Part shown: positions 44,513-51,928 of the stretch, piece after piece
How positions within the stretch are numbered: position 1 is the first letter of the stretch
Layout of the letters: each line of letters starts with the position of its first letter
Assembly: GCF_004216665.1 (NCBI RefSeq)
Contig: NZ_SGWY01000002.1
Location: 1,030,685-1,094,684, forward strand
Origin: Agromyces ramosus
Lineage (GTDB): Bacteria > Actinomycetota > Actinomycetes > Actinomycetales > Microbacteriaceae
DNA: 64,000 bases
Direction of reading: 5' to 3'
The notes under the pieces: generated by a model
The model's database searches: none
What the model was told of the DNA's origin: nothing
Seen by the model: only the letters and a program-made list of their open reading frames with translations
Position numbers and translations under genes: made by a program

Positions 44513-45307
44513 TCAGGCGGGGACGCCGAGCTCCTCGAGGGCGTCCTGCACGATCGTCAGGCCCTCGAGGCCAGGCATCCCGCTGATGCTCTCGTCGACC
44601 TTGCGGGCCGCGCGCCGACCCTCCGTCCCGCTCATGAGATGCGTCATGACGTGGCGCACGTCGTCGGTCGAGTTGATGCTCGAGCCGACGGGCGCCCAGA
44701 ACCGGCTGAGCGCGAACCTCGTGACCTTCTGCGCCTTCGTGCTCGCCGCGAGCCGCTCACGCGCCTGCGACGTGTAGAAGGCCACGTGCCTGGCCTCCTG
44801 CTTCGCGATGCGGCGCAGGAGTTCGGCCAGCACCGGATGCTCCTCCAGCTCGGCCATGCGCTGGTAGGCCGTGATCGCCGACCACTCGTTCGCGGCTCCC
44901 CACGACATGTGCACGGCGACGAAGTCGGCGCCGACGAGCGAGCCGAGCACGGACTGCTTGATCGGGTCGAGCCGGTCCTTCCAGCCGAGCTTTAGTCGGC
45001 TCGCCCTGAGCACGTCGTAGTCGACGGTGATGTCGTGCATCGCGAGCACCGCGGCGAGCGCTTCGCCGTGCCAGAACTCCTCGCGGTTCCACATGGTCAT
45101 GAAGGCGCTGACGTCGGGCTCGCGATGCGACGGCGTCGTCAGGAGGTCGCGGGTGTAGCAGACCGTGTGGTACTCGACGTCGGCCATGTACCGAAGCGTG
45201 CGGAGCGACCGCTCGGGCAGCGGATGCGCTCGGAAGTCCTCGAGGTCGAGGTCGTCCCAGCGCACGCCGACCGAGGTCGCGGTGTACCTGTCGATGTCGA
45301 ACGCCAC
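44513..45307 (-). CDS. Ferritin-like diiron protein (acyl-ACP-desaturase/R2-like fold)
   Basis: A 264-residue all-helical protein. The diiron ligand pattern of ferritin-like oxidases is visible: Glu in MADVEYHT, EEFWH in NREEFWHGEAL, Glu in GAANEWSAITAYQRM, and ExxH in KQEARHVAFY. This suggests an O2-activating or iron-storing centre, as in acyl-ACP desaturase relatives; the substrate is unknown. GTG 45307 has GAAGGGG upstream. The next gene upstream (45337-46203) is a paralogue that has lost most ligands, so the pair may form a hetero-oligomer. Confidence 0.8.
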   Translation of the reverse strand: MAFDIDRYTATSVGVRWDDLDLEDFRAHPLPERSLRTLRYMADVEYHTVCYTRDLLTTPSHREPDVSAFMTMWNREEFWHGEALAAVLAMHDITVDYDVLRASRLKLGWKDRLDPIKQSVLGSLVGADFVAVHMSWGAANEWSAITAYQRMAELEEHPVLAELLRRIAKQEARHVAFYTSQARERLAASTKAQKVTRFALSRFWAPVGSSINSTDDVRHVMTHLMSGTEGRRAARKVDESISGMPGLEGLTIVQDALEELGVPA

Positions 45308-45336
45308 GCCTGCCCCTTCCCGCCCGCTCCATGTAA

Positions 45337-46203
45337 TCAGGCCGCGGATCGGCCGGCGAGCCCTCGCCGGACGATCGCGGCCGTGCGGGCGTCCATCCCG
45401 GGCAGCGCCGCGATGCCGCGTTCGAGGTCGGCCGCGCGCGCGTGCCCCTCCGGGCCGCCGAAGGCGAATCGCGAGAACCCGGCGCGCTGCTCGGCCGTGA
45501 GCGCGGCGCCGCCGAGCGGCCACGCGGTCCGGCGGAGCTCACGGCGCGCAAGCCGCGCGGCACGCGGCGACGTCGTCAGCCGGCGCCTCGCCTCCTCGTC
45601 GAAGAACCGCGCGTGCCGGCCCTTCACGGCGACGATCCGCCCGACCGCCGCATCGAGCGCCGCGCTCGTGGACGATTCGGCCACCCTCGCGTAGGCCGCC
45701 CCGAGCGCACGGTCGTCGACGAGGCCGACCGTCATGTGCGCCCCGACGACCGCCCACCCCTGCGTGATCCCGGCGAACGCGCGCCGCACGGGTCCACGAC
45801 CTGCGGATGCCGCAGCGCCCGGCGCCGCGGTTCCGGTTCGGGGCGGCGACCCACGGCCCTCCGCGCCGACGCCCGGGCCGGCACCCGCCCCGGCGCTCGC
45901 GTCGACGATCGCGCGGAGCGCGTCCGCGATCCAGAACTTCTCGAACGCCCACGTCACGAGGAACGCGGTGACGCGGGCGTCCTTGTGCGTGTTCGTGACG
46001 AGCACGTTGCGCAGGTGCGCCATCGTGGCGCCTTCCAGTACGGCCAGCGTGTCCAGCACGGCGACCACGTCGGGCGCGAGCGGCGCCGCGGCGACGGCCT
46101 CGAGGTCGAGGTCGTCGCGCAGGCTGCCGTGCGCGCTTCGTGCGAACGCCCGCACGTCGAACTCCGCCGGTTCGGCGGGCCCGGACGACGGGGAGCGCGT
46201 CAT
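45337..46203 (-). CDS. Degenerate paralogue of the ferritin-like protein
   Basis: A 288-residue protein that aligns over most of its length with its neighbour: VTAFLVTWAFEKFWIADALRAI against SAFMTMWNREEFWHGEALAAV, and GRIVAVKGRHARFFDEEARRRL against RRIAKQEARHVAFYTSQARERL. The ExxH pairs are lost (FEKFWIAD; VKGRH keeps only His), so a diiron site is unlikely. A low-complexity Gly/Ala/Pro insertion of about 35 residues sits at about 105-140. TAGCCT lies 6 nt before the ATG (leaderless). It precedes the active-looking copy by 29 nt, consistent with a catalytic/scaffold pair. Confidence 0.72.
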   Translation of the reverse strand: MTRSPSSGPAEPAEFDVRAFARSAHGSLRDDLDLEAVAAAPLAPDVVAVLDTLAVLEGATMAHLRNVLVTNTHKDARVTAFLVTWAFEKFWIADALRAIVDASAGAGAGPGVGAEGRGSPPRTGTAAPGAAASAGRGPVRRAFAGITQGWAVVGAHMTVGLVDDRALGAAYARVAESSTSAALDAAVGRIVAVKGRHARFFDEEARRRLTTSPRAARLARRELRRTAWPLGGAALTAEQRAGFSRFAFGGPEGHARAADLERGIAALPGMDARTAAIVRRGLAGRSAA

Positions 46204-46332
46204 AGGCCGAGGCTACGTGGTCGGGCTTCGGCGTGCCAGTTCGGTCCGCTCTGGCGTGGCGTCGGCGAATCGGCGTATCCTGCGCCTTGGCGAGGCGGGT
46301 TTCGTCGACGCCTGATCAAGGGAGGGCGAACG

Positions 46333-47067
46333 ATGACGGATGCGACGACGAAGCCGACGATCGTGCTGGTGCACGGCGCGTGGGCCGACGGCTCGAGCTG
46401 GGATGCCGTGACGAGGGAGCTGCAGGCGCAGGGCTTCACGGTGCTGGTTCCACCGAATCTCCTGCGGGGACTCACCGACGACGCCGCGTACGTCGCGTCG
46501 TTCCTCGCGCAGCGCACGAGCGGGCCGGTCGTGCTCGTCGGGCACTCGTACGGCGGCGCGGTCATCACCAACGCCGCGGCATCCGGCGGCGACGTGCGCG
46601 CGCTCGTCTACGTGAACGCGTTCATGCCCGACGAGGCCGAGACCGTGCTCCAGATCCTCGAGGGTTCGGGCTCGGCGCTGGCCGTGGCCGACCCCACCAC
46701 CGTCTTCGACATCGCCGGCTACCCGGGCGCACCCGAGGGCGCGGCTGAGGTCTTCCTGAAGCCCGAGGTCGTGCACGCGTCGTTCGCGCAGGACCTTCCC
46801 GAGGCGGACCGGTGGACGATCGTCGCCAGCCAGCGTCCCGCGTCGCTCGTGGCGAACGTCACGCCGTCGGGCGCGCCCGCGTGGAAGACGATCCCGAGCT
46901 GGGCCGTCATCGGCACCGACGACCGGGTCATCCCGGTCGCGGTGCTGCGTCGCATGGCCGAGCGGGCCGGGTCGACCGTGAGTGAACTCGAGGCGTCGCA
47001 CGTCTCGATGGTGTCGCACCCCGATGCCGCGGTCGCGGCGATCCTGGCGGCCGTCGCCTCGATCTGA
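46333..47067 (+). CDS. Alpha/beta hydrolase
   Basis: A 244-residue hydrolase. The nucleophile elbow is GHSYGG (Ser72), the oxyanion region IVLVHGAWADGSSWDAV. The acid is in VIGTDDRVIP and the His in LEASHVSMVSHPDAAV. It resembles the salicylate-esterase/hydroxynitrile-lyase-like branch common in actinobacteria. GGAGGG lies about 6 nt before the ATG. A terminator follows at once. The ester substrate is not known. Confidence 0.9.
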   Translation: MTDATTKPTIVLVHGAWADGSSWDAVTRELQAQGFTVLVPPNLLRGLTDDAAYVASFLAQRTSGPVVLVGHSYGGAVITNAAASGGDVRALVYVNAFMPDEAETVLQILEGSGSALAVADPTTVFDIAGYPGAPEGAAEVFLKPEVVHASFAQDLPEADRWTIVASQRPASLVANVTPSGAPAWKTIPSWAVIGTDDRVIPVAVLRRMAERAGSTVSELEASHVSMVSHPDAAVAAILAAVASI

Positions 47068-47073
47068 CGGATC

Positions 47074-47106
47074 GTGCCCCGGCGGTGTCGGGCTCCGCCG
47101 GGGCAC
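47074..47106. terminator. Hairpin terminator
   Basis: A perfect 12-bp stem (GTGCCCCGGCGG and complement) with a 9-nt loop lies 7 nt after the hydrolase stop and 28 nt before the end of the convergent SHOCT gene. Confidence 0.82.
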
Positions 47107-47134
47107 GTGCGCGTCGCTGCGCGTCGGCGACGCC

Positions 47135-47530
47135 TCAGAACCTGCTGCCGAGCGCCTTCGCCTTGAGCGCCTCGAACTCGCCGTCGCTGATGACCCCCTG
47201 GTCGCGCAGTGCCTGCGCCTTCGCGATCTCCTCGGACGGGCTCGCGAACGACACCGCCCGCACCTCGTCGTCGGAGTACTCGACGATGTCGGGGCGCCGG
47301 CCTGCCGAGCGCTCCGCCATGCCCTTGCCGCGCGCGATGAGGTACACGATCGCCGTGAGCCAGGGCACGAAGACGAGGAAGATGACCCACACCGCCTTCA
47401 GCCATCCGTTCAGCGTGTGGTCGCGGAAGATGTCGATGAGGACGTAGACGAGCACGAACAGATAGGCCACATAGGCGAAGATCCAGAAGAAGAACCAGAA
47501 GATGTCCCAGACGTTGCCGATGAAGTTCAC
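47135..47530 (-). CDS. Two-helix membrane protein with C-terminal SHOCT domain, copy 1
   Basis: A 131-residue protein. Two membrane helices (about residues 8-33 and 44-65) are joined by YVLIDIFRDHTLNGWLKA, as in PLD-nuclease N-terminal-like proteins. A SHOCT domain of about 30 residues ends the protein (EEIAKAQALRDQGVISDGEFEALKAKALGSRF). It is a close paralogue of the protein at 50555-50944. SHOCT domains are short oligomerisation or peptide-binding helices. The gene is divergent from the LuxR-type regulator. Envelope-stress function is suggested by context only. Confidence 0.83.
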   Translation of the reverse strand: MNFIGNVWDIFWFFFWIFAYVAYLFVLVYVLIDIFRDHTLNGWLKAVWVIFLVFVPWLTAIVYLIARGKGMAERSAGRRPDIVEYSDDEVRAVSFASPSEEIAKAQALRDQGVISDGEFEALKAKALGSRF

Positions 47531-47708
47531 CGCACGCCCCCTTCGAGGTCGGATGCCGCGTCGCGTGTCGCGGTCGCGTGTCGCTCAACATACTCCTCGT
47601 GGCGCCCGCTTCGCTCTCGTCGACACGGATGATCCGGGGATCCCACTTCGGGGGGCACGCGCCGCGCGTCCTATTGAGCCGGGCACGCCCCGACAATAGG
47701 CTTCGAGC

Positions 47709-49961
47709 GTGTTCGAGGAAGCTCCGGGGTCCCTCACGCCGGGGGTCGAGCTGGATCAACTCCTGCTCGACGCCAAGCTGTCAGTCCCGGAGCCACCGGC
47801 CCGAGGCTCCGTCAGTCGAGCCCGGCTCATCGCATCGGCACGGTCGAGCGGCCGCCGCGTGGTGGGCGTGACGGCGCCGGCGGGGTACGGGAAGTCGACG
47901 CTCCTGGCCGAGTGGGCGCACTCGGAGGAACGTCCGGTCGCGTGGGTGTCGCTCGACCGCTTCGACGACGATCCTGCTGCGCTCCTCGCCCTCCTGGCGT
48001 CGGCCTACGCGAGCATCGCGCCCGGCATGGACCACCTCGCGGTCGACGTGCGCGGTCACGGCGTCTCGGCGCTGGGTCGCGCGGCGCCGCTGCTGGCAAG
48101 CGCGCTCAGGGCCGGCTCCGCGCCGTTCGTCCTCATGCTCGACGACCTCCACGAGATACGCTCCCCCGCGTGCCACGACGTGCTCGGGGTGGTGCTCGCC
48201 GGGATCCCGCGGGGATCCCAGCTGGTGGCGGCGAGCCGCGGCGAGCAACCGCACCTGCCGCGCCTCCGCGCCTCGGGAGACACGTTCGAGATCACCGCGA
48301 CCGAGCTCGCGATCGATGCCGCGGGTGCCAGCCGGATCTTCGCCGAGGCGCAGGTTCCGCTCAGCCCTGACGACGCGGTCGTGGTCGTCGAGCGCACCGA
48401 GGGGTGGCCCGTCGGGGTGTTCCTCGCCGCCGCCATCGCGCGCGACGGCGGCGGCGACGCGCCGGCGGTGTCCGGCGACGACCGCTACGTGGCCGATTAC
48501 CTCTACCGGGAATCGCTCGCCAAGCTCCCCGAGCACCAGCAGCGATTCCTGCGCCGCACGGCCGTGCTCGACACGTTCTCCGCGACGCTCTGCGACGCCG
48601 TGCTCGACAGCGTCGACGCGCAGGACGTGCTGCGCGAGCTGGAGGCATCCGACGTCTTCCTGGTCCCCCTCGACCGACGTCGCGAGTGGTTCCGGTACCA
48701 CGCCCTCTTCCGCGAGTTCCTGCTCGGAGAACTCAGGCGCGTCGAGCCCGAGGCGATCGTCGACCTGCACCTCGCCGCGGCCGCCTGGTTCGAGGAGCAC
48801 GGCTCTCCCGCCATGGCGATCGAGCACCTGCTCGACAACTCGACGAAGCGCACGCGAGCGACGCACCTCGTGGCATCCGTCGCGCTCATGACGTACCAGA
48901 CCGGTCAGCTCACGACCGTGCAGCGATGGTTCGCCGAGCTCGGGGACTCCGCGATCGAGGCGTACCCGCCGCTCGCCGTGCTCGCGGGCTGGATCTCCGC
49001 ACTGACCGGGCAGGTCAACGAGGCCGATCGATGGGCGGCCCTGCTGGATGCTGCATCCTACGACCGTCGGCCCAACGACGGGTCCGCATCGTTCGCCTCC
49101 GCGCGAGCGATGCTCCGATCGGTCATGTGCGCCGACGGCCCCGAACGGGCGATGGCCGATGCCGAGTTCGCGATCGCCGCGGAGCCGACCTGGAGCCCGT
49201 GGCGCGACCAGGCGCTCGTGCTGCTCGGCGAGGCGAAGCTGCTCAGCGGTGACGCGGCGGGGGCGGAGGCCGCGTTCCTCGAGTGCTCCGCGAGCGCCGG
49301 CGCGCGGGACAACACCGACGTGCTGATCGTCAGCGAGTCGGAGCTCGCCGTGCTGGCGATGGATCACGGCCGATGGGATGAGGGGGCCGACCACGTGCAC
49401 GCGGCACTGGGCGCGATCGAGCGGCGGCGCATGCACGACTACGCGACGGCGGTGCTCGCCTTCGCCGAAGCGGCCCGCCTCGCCATGCATCGCGGTGACC
49501 TCGATGACGTGCATCGGCAGCTGACCCGAGCCATGCGCGCGCGGCCGATGTGCACCTCCGCGATCCCGTACCTCGCAGTGCGGGTCCGCCTGCAGCTCGC
49601 AAGGGTCTTCTGGGCCCTCAACGACCACGCGACGGCACGGCACCTGCTGCGCGAGGTCGACGACATCCTGCTGCACCGGCCCGCACTCGGAGCGCTGGTC
49701 GACGAGGTATCGGACTTCCGCCGGTTCGTCTCGTCGACGGAGCAGCCCGGAGCGACGAGCGGCCCTCCCCTCACGCCGGCCGAGCTTCGCCTGCTCCCCT
49801 ACCTGCAGACGCACCTGTCGATCCGCGAGATCGGCGAGCGGCTCTTCATCTCACGGAACACCGTGAGCTCGGAGGTCGGATCGATCTACCGCAAGCTCGG
49901 AGTGTCGGCGCGCAGCGAGGCGGTCGAGCGGGCAATGGCGATGGGCCTGCTGGGCGCCTAG
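47709..49961 (+). CDS. MalT/LuxR-type ATP-dependent transcriptional regulator
   Basis: A 750-residue STAND-type regulator. The NTPase has Walker A APAGYGKST (56-64) and Walker B FVLMLDDLHEI (about 138). An array of helical, TPR-like repeats fills residues 350-680. A C-terminal LuxR HTH reads LTPAELRLLPYLQTHLSIREIGERLFISRNTVSSEVGSIYRKLGV (about 690-735). The family activates transcription after binding a ligand and ATP. TAGGCT lies 6 nt before the GTG start (leaderless). It is the obvious candidate to bind the four 21-bp elements in the next 7 kb. Its inducer is unknown. Confidence 0.88.
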   Translation: MFEEAPGSLTPGVELDQLLLDAKLSVPEPPARGSVSRARLIASARSSGRRVVGVTAPAGYGKSTLLAEWAHSEERPVAWVSLDRFDDDPAALLALLASAYASIAPGMDHLAVDVRGHGVSALGRAAPLLASALRAGSAPFVLMLDDLHEIRSPACHDVLGVVLAGIPRGSQLVAASRGEQPHLPRLRASGDTFEITATELAIDAAGASRIFAEAQVPLSPDDAVVVVERTEGWPVGVFLAAAIARDGGGDAPAVSGDDRYVADYLYRESLAKLPEHQQRFLRRTAVLDTFSATLCDAVLDSVDAQDVLRELEASDVFLVPLDRRREWFRYHALFREFLLGELRRVEPEAIVDLHLAAAAWFEEHGSPAMAIEHLLDNSTKRTRATHLVASVALMTYQTGQLTTVQRWFAELGDSAIEAYPPLAVLAGWISALTGQVNEADRWAALLDAASYDRRPNDGSASFASARAMLRSVMCADGPERAMADAEFAIAAEPTWSPWRDQALVLLGEAKLLSGDAAGAEAAFLECSASAGARDNTDVLIVSESELAVLAMDHGRWDEGADHVHAALGAIERRRMHDYATAVLAFAEAARLAMHRGDLDDVHRQLTRAMRARPMCTSAIPYLAVRVRLQLARVFWALNDHATARHLLREVDDILLHRPALGALVDEVSDFRRFVSSTEQPGATSGPPLTPAELRLLPYLQTHLSIREIGERLFISRNTVSSEVGSIYRKLGVSARSEAVERAMAMGLLGA

Positions 49962-50308
49962 TCGCGTGGGGCGCCCGCGGACTGGTCGAGCACCTCGTCG
50001 AGGTCGTAGCCGAGGGCCATCGCGACCTTCGGTGCGGCGGCCACCACCCGGGGCAGCCCGACCACCGGGATGATGCCGACCAGCACGTCGACGATCTCCG
50101 ACGGCGTGGCGCCGGCGCTCACCGCGGCATCCGCCTGCGAACCGAAGGACGGCTCGGCCCCGCCGACCGCGACCAACGCGGCCACCCGGGCGAGCGCCAA
50201 CGACTTGGGGTCGAGTGACTCCGCGCCGACGCCCAGGACGCCGAGGTCGTCCTCCGCGAGCCGCTCATCGTTGATGGCCAGTCGCCGGAGCCGGTCGGTG
50301 TAGTCCAC
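49958..50308 (-). CDS. AhpD-fold (carboxymuconolactone decarboxylase-like) protein without cysteines, copy 1
   Basis: A 116-residue helical protein. LDPKSLALARVAALVAVGGAEPSFGSQADAAVSAGATPSEIVDVLVGIIPVVGLPRVVAAAPKVAMAL matches the CMD/AhpD family. No Cys is present anywhere, so the CxxC peroxidase chemistry of AhpD is impossible. It is paralogous to the protein at 54433-54780. The gene ends 4 nt inside the end of the convergent regulator gene. GGAGGGGGG precedes the GTG start. One copy of the 21-bp element lies 66 nt upstream of the start. Confidence 0.83.
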   Translation of the reverse strand: MDYTDRLRRLAINDERLAEDDLGVLGVGAESLDPKSLALARVAALVAVGGAEPSFGSQADAAVSAGATPSEIVDVLVGIIPVVGLPRVVAAAPKVAMALGYDLDEVLDQSAGAPRD

Positions 50309-50373
50309 GGTGACCCCCCTCCCTCACCTCGGTCGGATGCTACGTCCAAGTGCAGCCTCCGACGACCCGAGGC

Positions 50374-50394
50374 GCATCATGCAGATCGGATGAT
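50374..50394 (+). promoter_or_regulatory. 21-bp element E1, candidate LuxR-type activator box of AhpD-like copy 1
   Basis: The plus strand begins GCATCATGCAGATCGGATGA. It contains the imperfect inverted repeat ATCAT/ATGAT. It lies 66 nt before the start at 50308. Nineteen nt from its edge is TGCACT (50354-50349); a better -10, TAGCAT, lies 31 nt away (50342-50337). Confidence 0.55.
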
Positions 50395-50413
50395 TCGGCG
50401 TGCGCCGTGCCTC

Positions 50414-50444
50414 CACGCCGCCGACCCGAGCACACGGCGGCGTG
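50414..50444. repeat. Inverted repeat between the two divergent boxes
   Basis: CACGCCGCCG and its complement, 10 bp each with an 11-nt loop, lie midway between elements E1 and E2. The repeat could separate the divergent transcription units or bind a second protein. Confidence 0.5.
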
Positions 50445-50458
50445 AATGCGCACCCCGC

Positions 50459-50479
50459 TTCATGCCATCTGCGTGATGC
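50459..50479 (-). promoter_or_regulatory. 21-bp element E2, candidate activator box of the SHOCT operon
   Basis: The minus strand begins GCATCACGCAGATGGCATGA, matching E1 at 16 of 20 positions. It lies 76 nt before the start at 50555. TAGCGT (50499-50504) follows after exactly 19 nt, so the box would be centred near -42, the usual place for LuxR-type class II activators. Confidence 0.6.
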
Positions 50480-50554
50480 GAGGCCGGATGCCGCGGCATA
50501 GCGTCGGGACAGATGCCGGCAGAGACCGGCCACTCGACATGAAAGGCCGTGGTC

Positions 50555-50944
50555 ATGAATTCTTTCTGGGACTTCCTCGTCTGGCTCTTCTGGTTCTACG
50601 TGATCATCGCGTGCATCTGGATCTTCATCACCGTGTTCATCGACATCTTCAGGGACAACACCCTGAATGGCTGGGGCAAGGCCCTGTGGGTGCTGTTCCT
50701 CGTCTTCCTCCCGTTCCTCGCCGCGTTCATCTACCTGATCGCCCGCGGACGCGGGATGGCGGAGCGGAACGCCGCACGGGCAGCCGAGGCCCAGGCAGCC
50801 AATGCGGACTACATCCGGACCGTGGCGGGATCGTCGTCCTCGACGGCAGCCGAGATCGAGAAGGGCAAGCAGCTGCTCGACAGCGGTGCGATCTCCCAGG
50901 CCGAGTTCGACGCGCTGAAGGCCAAGGCGCTGCAGACGTCGTAG
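50555..50944 (+). CDS. Two-helix membrane protein with C-terminal SHOCT domain, copy 2
   Basis: A 129-residue paralogue of the protein at 47135-47530. The membrane part is almost identical in plan (FITVFIDIFRDNTLNGWGKALWVLFLVFLPFLAAFIYLIARGRGMAERNA). The SHOCT domain ends the protein (AAEIEKGKQLLDSGAISQAEFDALKAKALQTS). ATG 50555 has GAAAGG 8 nt upstream; GTG 50549 is an alternative. It heads an operon with the DUF6325-like and third SHOCT genes (gaps 10 and 17 nt), and its promoter carries element E2. Confidence 0.85.
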   Translation: MNSFWDFLVWLFWFYVIIACIWIFITVFIDIFRDNTLNGWGKALWVLFLVFLPFLAAFIYLIARGRGMAERNAARAAEAQAANADYIRTVAGSSSSTAAEIEKGKQLLDSGAISQAEFDALKAKALQTS

Positions 50945-50954
50945 GTGATCGATC

Positions 50955-51395
50955 ATGACTGACCTGGAATTCGGGCCCGTCGAGCTCGTGCTCGCGGCGT
51001 TCGAAGGCGATACGCCGAAGGCGGGCGTGCTCGAGGCGATCCTCGACCTCGCGGATGCCGGCACCGTGCGCCTGCTCGACCTCGTCTACGTCACCCGCTC
51101 CGACGACGGGGTCGTCGACTGGGTCGAGCTCGATGAGTCGGGCATCGAGCTCGGCGAGATCGACCTCGCGGCGAGCGGACTGGCATCGCACGAGGACCTC
51201 GAGGAGCTGAGCGGCCGACTGCCGTACGGCACCTCGGCGCTCCTGCTCGTCGTCGAGCTCACCTGGGCGAAGCACCTCGCCTCCCGGCTGTTCGAGGCCG
51301 ACGGCTACGTCGTCGACTCCGTGCGGATCCCCGCTCCGGTGGTCAACGCCGTTGTGGAAGAGGCACGCGTCGCCGGCGCGTTGGCCGAGGACTGA
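50955..51395 (+). CDS. DUF6325/DUF1269-like protein
   Basis: A 146-residue soluble protein beginning MTDLEFGPVELVLAAFEGDT, with two ferredoxin-like units (AILDLADAGTVRLLDLVYVTRSDDG and LLLVVELTWAKHLASRLFEADGYVVDSVRIPAPVVNAVVEEA). This layout matches DUF6325, a family related to DUF1269 and of unknown function, regularly found beside SHOCT-domain genes. It sits between two SHOCT genes in one operon, so the proteins probably act together at the membrane. Confidence 0.75.
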   Translation: MTDLEFGPVELVLAAFEGDTPKAGVLEAILDLADAGTVRLLDLVYVTRSDDGVVDWVELDESGIELGEIDLAASGLASHEDLEELSGRLPYGTSALLLVVELTWAKHLASRLFEADGYVVDSVRIPAPVVNAVVEEARVAGALAED

Positions 51396-51412
51396 GAACG
51401 GGAGGCAGACCG

Positions 51413-51772
51413 ATGCCGATGATGAGAAGGATGGGCCGACCGGGACTGGTCGGCATGGCCGCCAGGACTGCCGTGGTCGCGGGCACCGCGACCGCCGTGA
51501 GCGGCGCCGTCGCCGGGAAGCAGCAGGCGAAGGCGAACCAGCAGTACGAAGCAGAGCAGAACGAGGCCCAGCAGCAGCAGGCGGCGATGCAGCAGGCGGC
51601 GGCGGACGCCGTCGCGGCACAGCAGGCGGCTGCTCCGGCTGCCGCGCCGGCCGCCGCGGCTTCCGGATCCAGCGATGTCATCGCCCAGCTGCAGCAGCTC
51701 GCCGATCTCAAGGCGCAGGGCGTGCTGAGCGACCAGGAGTTCGCCGACGCGAAGGCGAAGCTCCTCGGCTAG
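51413..51772 (+). CDS. SHOCT-domain protein with Gln/Ala-rich linker
   Basis: A 119-residue protein. A short hydrophobic N-terminus (LVGMAARTAVVAGTATAVSGAVAG) may insert in the membrane. A Gln/Ala-rich helical linker follows (residues 36-85), then the SHOCT domain DVIAQLQQLADLKAQGVLSDQEFADAKAKLLG. GGGAGGC lies 8 nt before the ATG. Third gene of the E2-controlled operon. The matched SHOCT ends of this and its neighbours could pair with each other. Confidence 0.82.
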   Translation: MPMMRRMGRPGLVGMAARTAVVAGTATAVSGAVAGKQQAKANQQYEAEQNEAQQQQAAMQQAAADAVAAQQAAAPAAAPAAAASGSSDVIAQLQQLADLKAQGVLSDQEFADAKAKLLG

Positions 51773-51791
51773 CAGGCACATCCGGCGAGGG

Positions 51792-51827
51792 AGGCCGGTC
51801 GCGCATCGGGGGACGCGCGACCGGCCT
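51792..51827. terminator. Hairpin terminator of the SHOCT operon
   Basis: A 13-bp stem (AGGCCGGTCGCGC and its complement) with a 10-nt loop, 19 nt after the last stop, facing the convergent sulfatase gene. Confidence 0.8.
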
Positions 51828-51880
51828 TCCGTTGCGTCTCGGCCGCGTTGCAGCGCCGTTCCGTACGTCCGCCCTGGCAC

Positions 51881-51902
51881 AGCGGATGCCGCGGCATCCG
51901 CT
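51881..51902. repeat. Perfect 22-bp palindrome made of the GGATGCCG word
   Basis: AGCGGATGCCG is followed directly by its reverse complement. A further CGGCATCC copy begins 9 nt later. It lies between the SHOCT operon terminator and the sulfatase stop, outside coding sequence. Confidence 0.7.
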
Positions 51903-51928
51903 GACACCGCGGCATCCGGCCGTCGACG

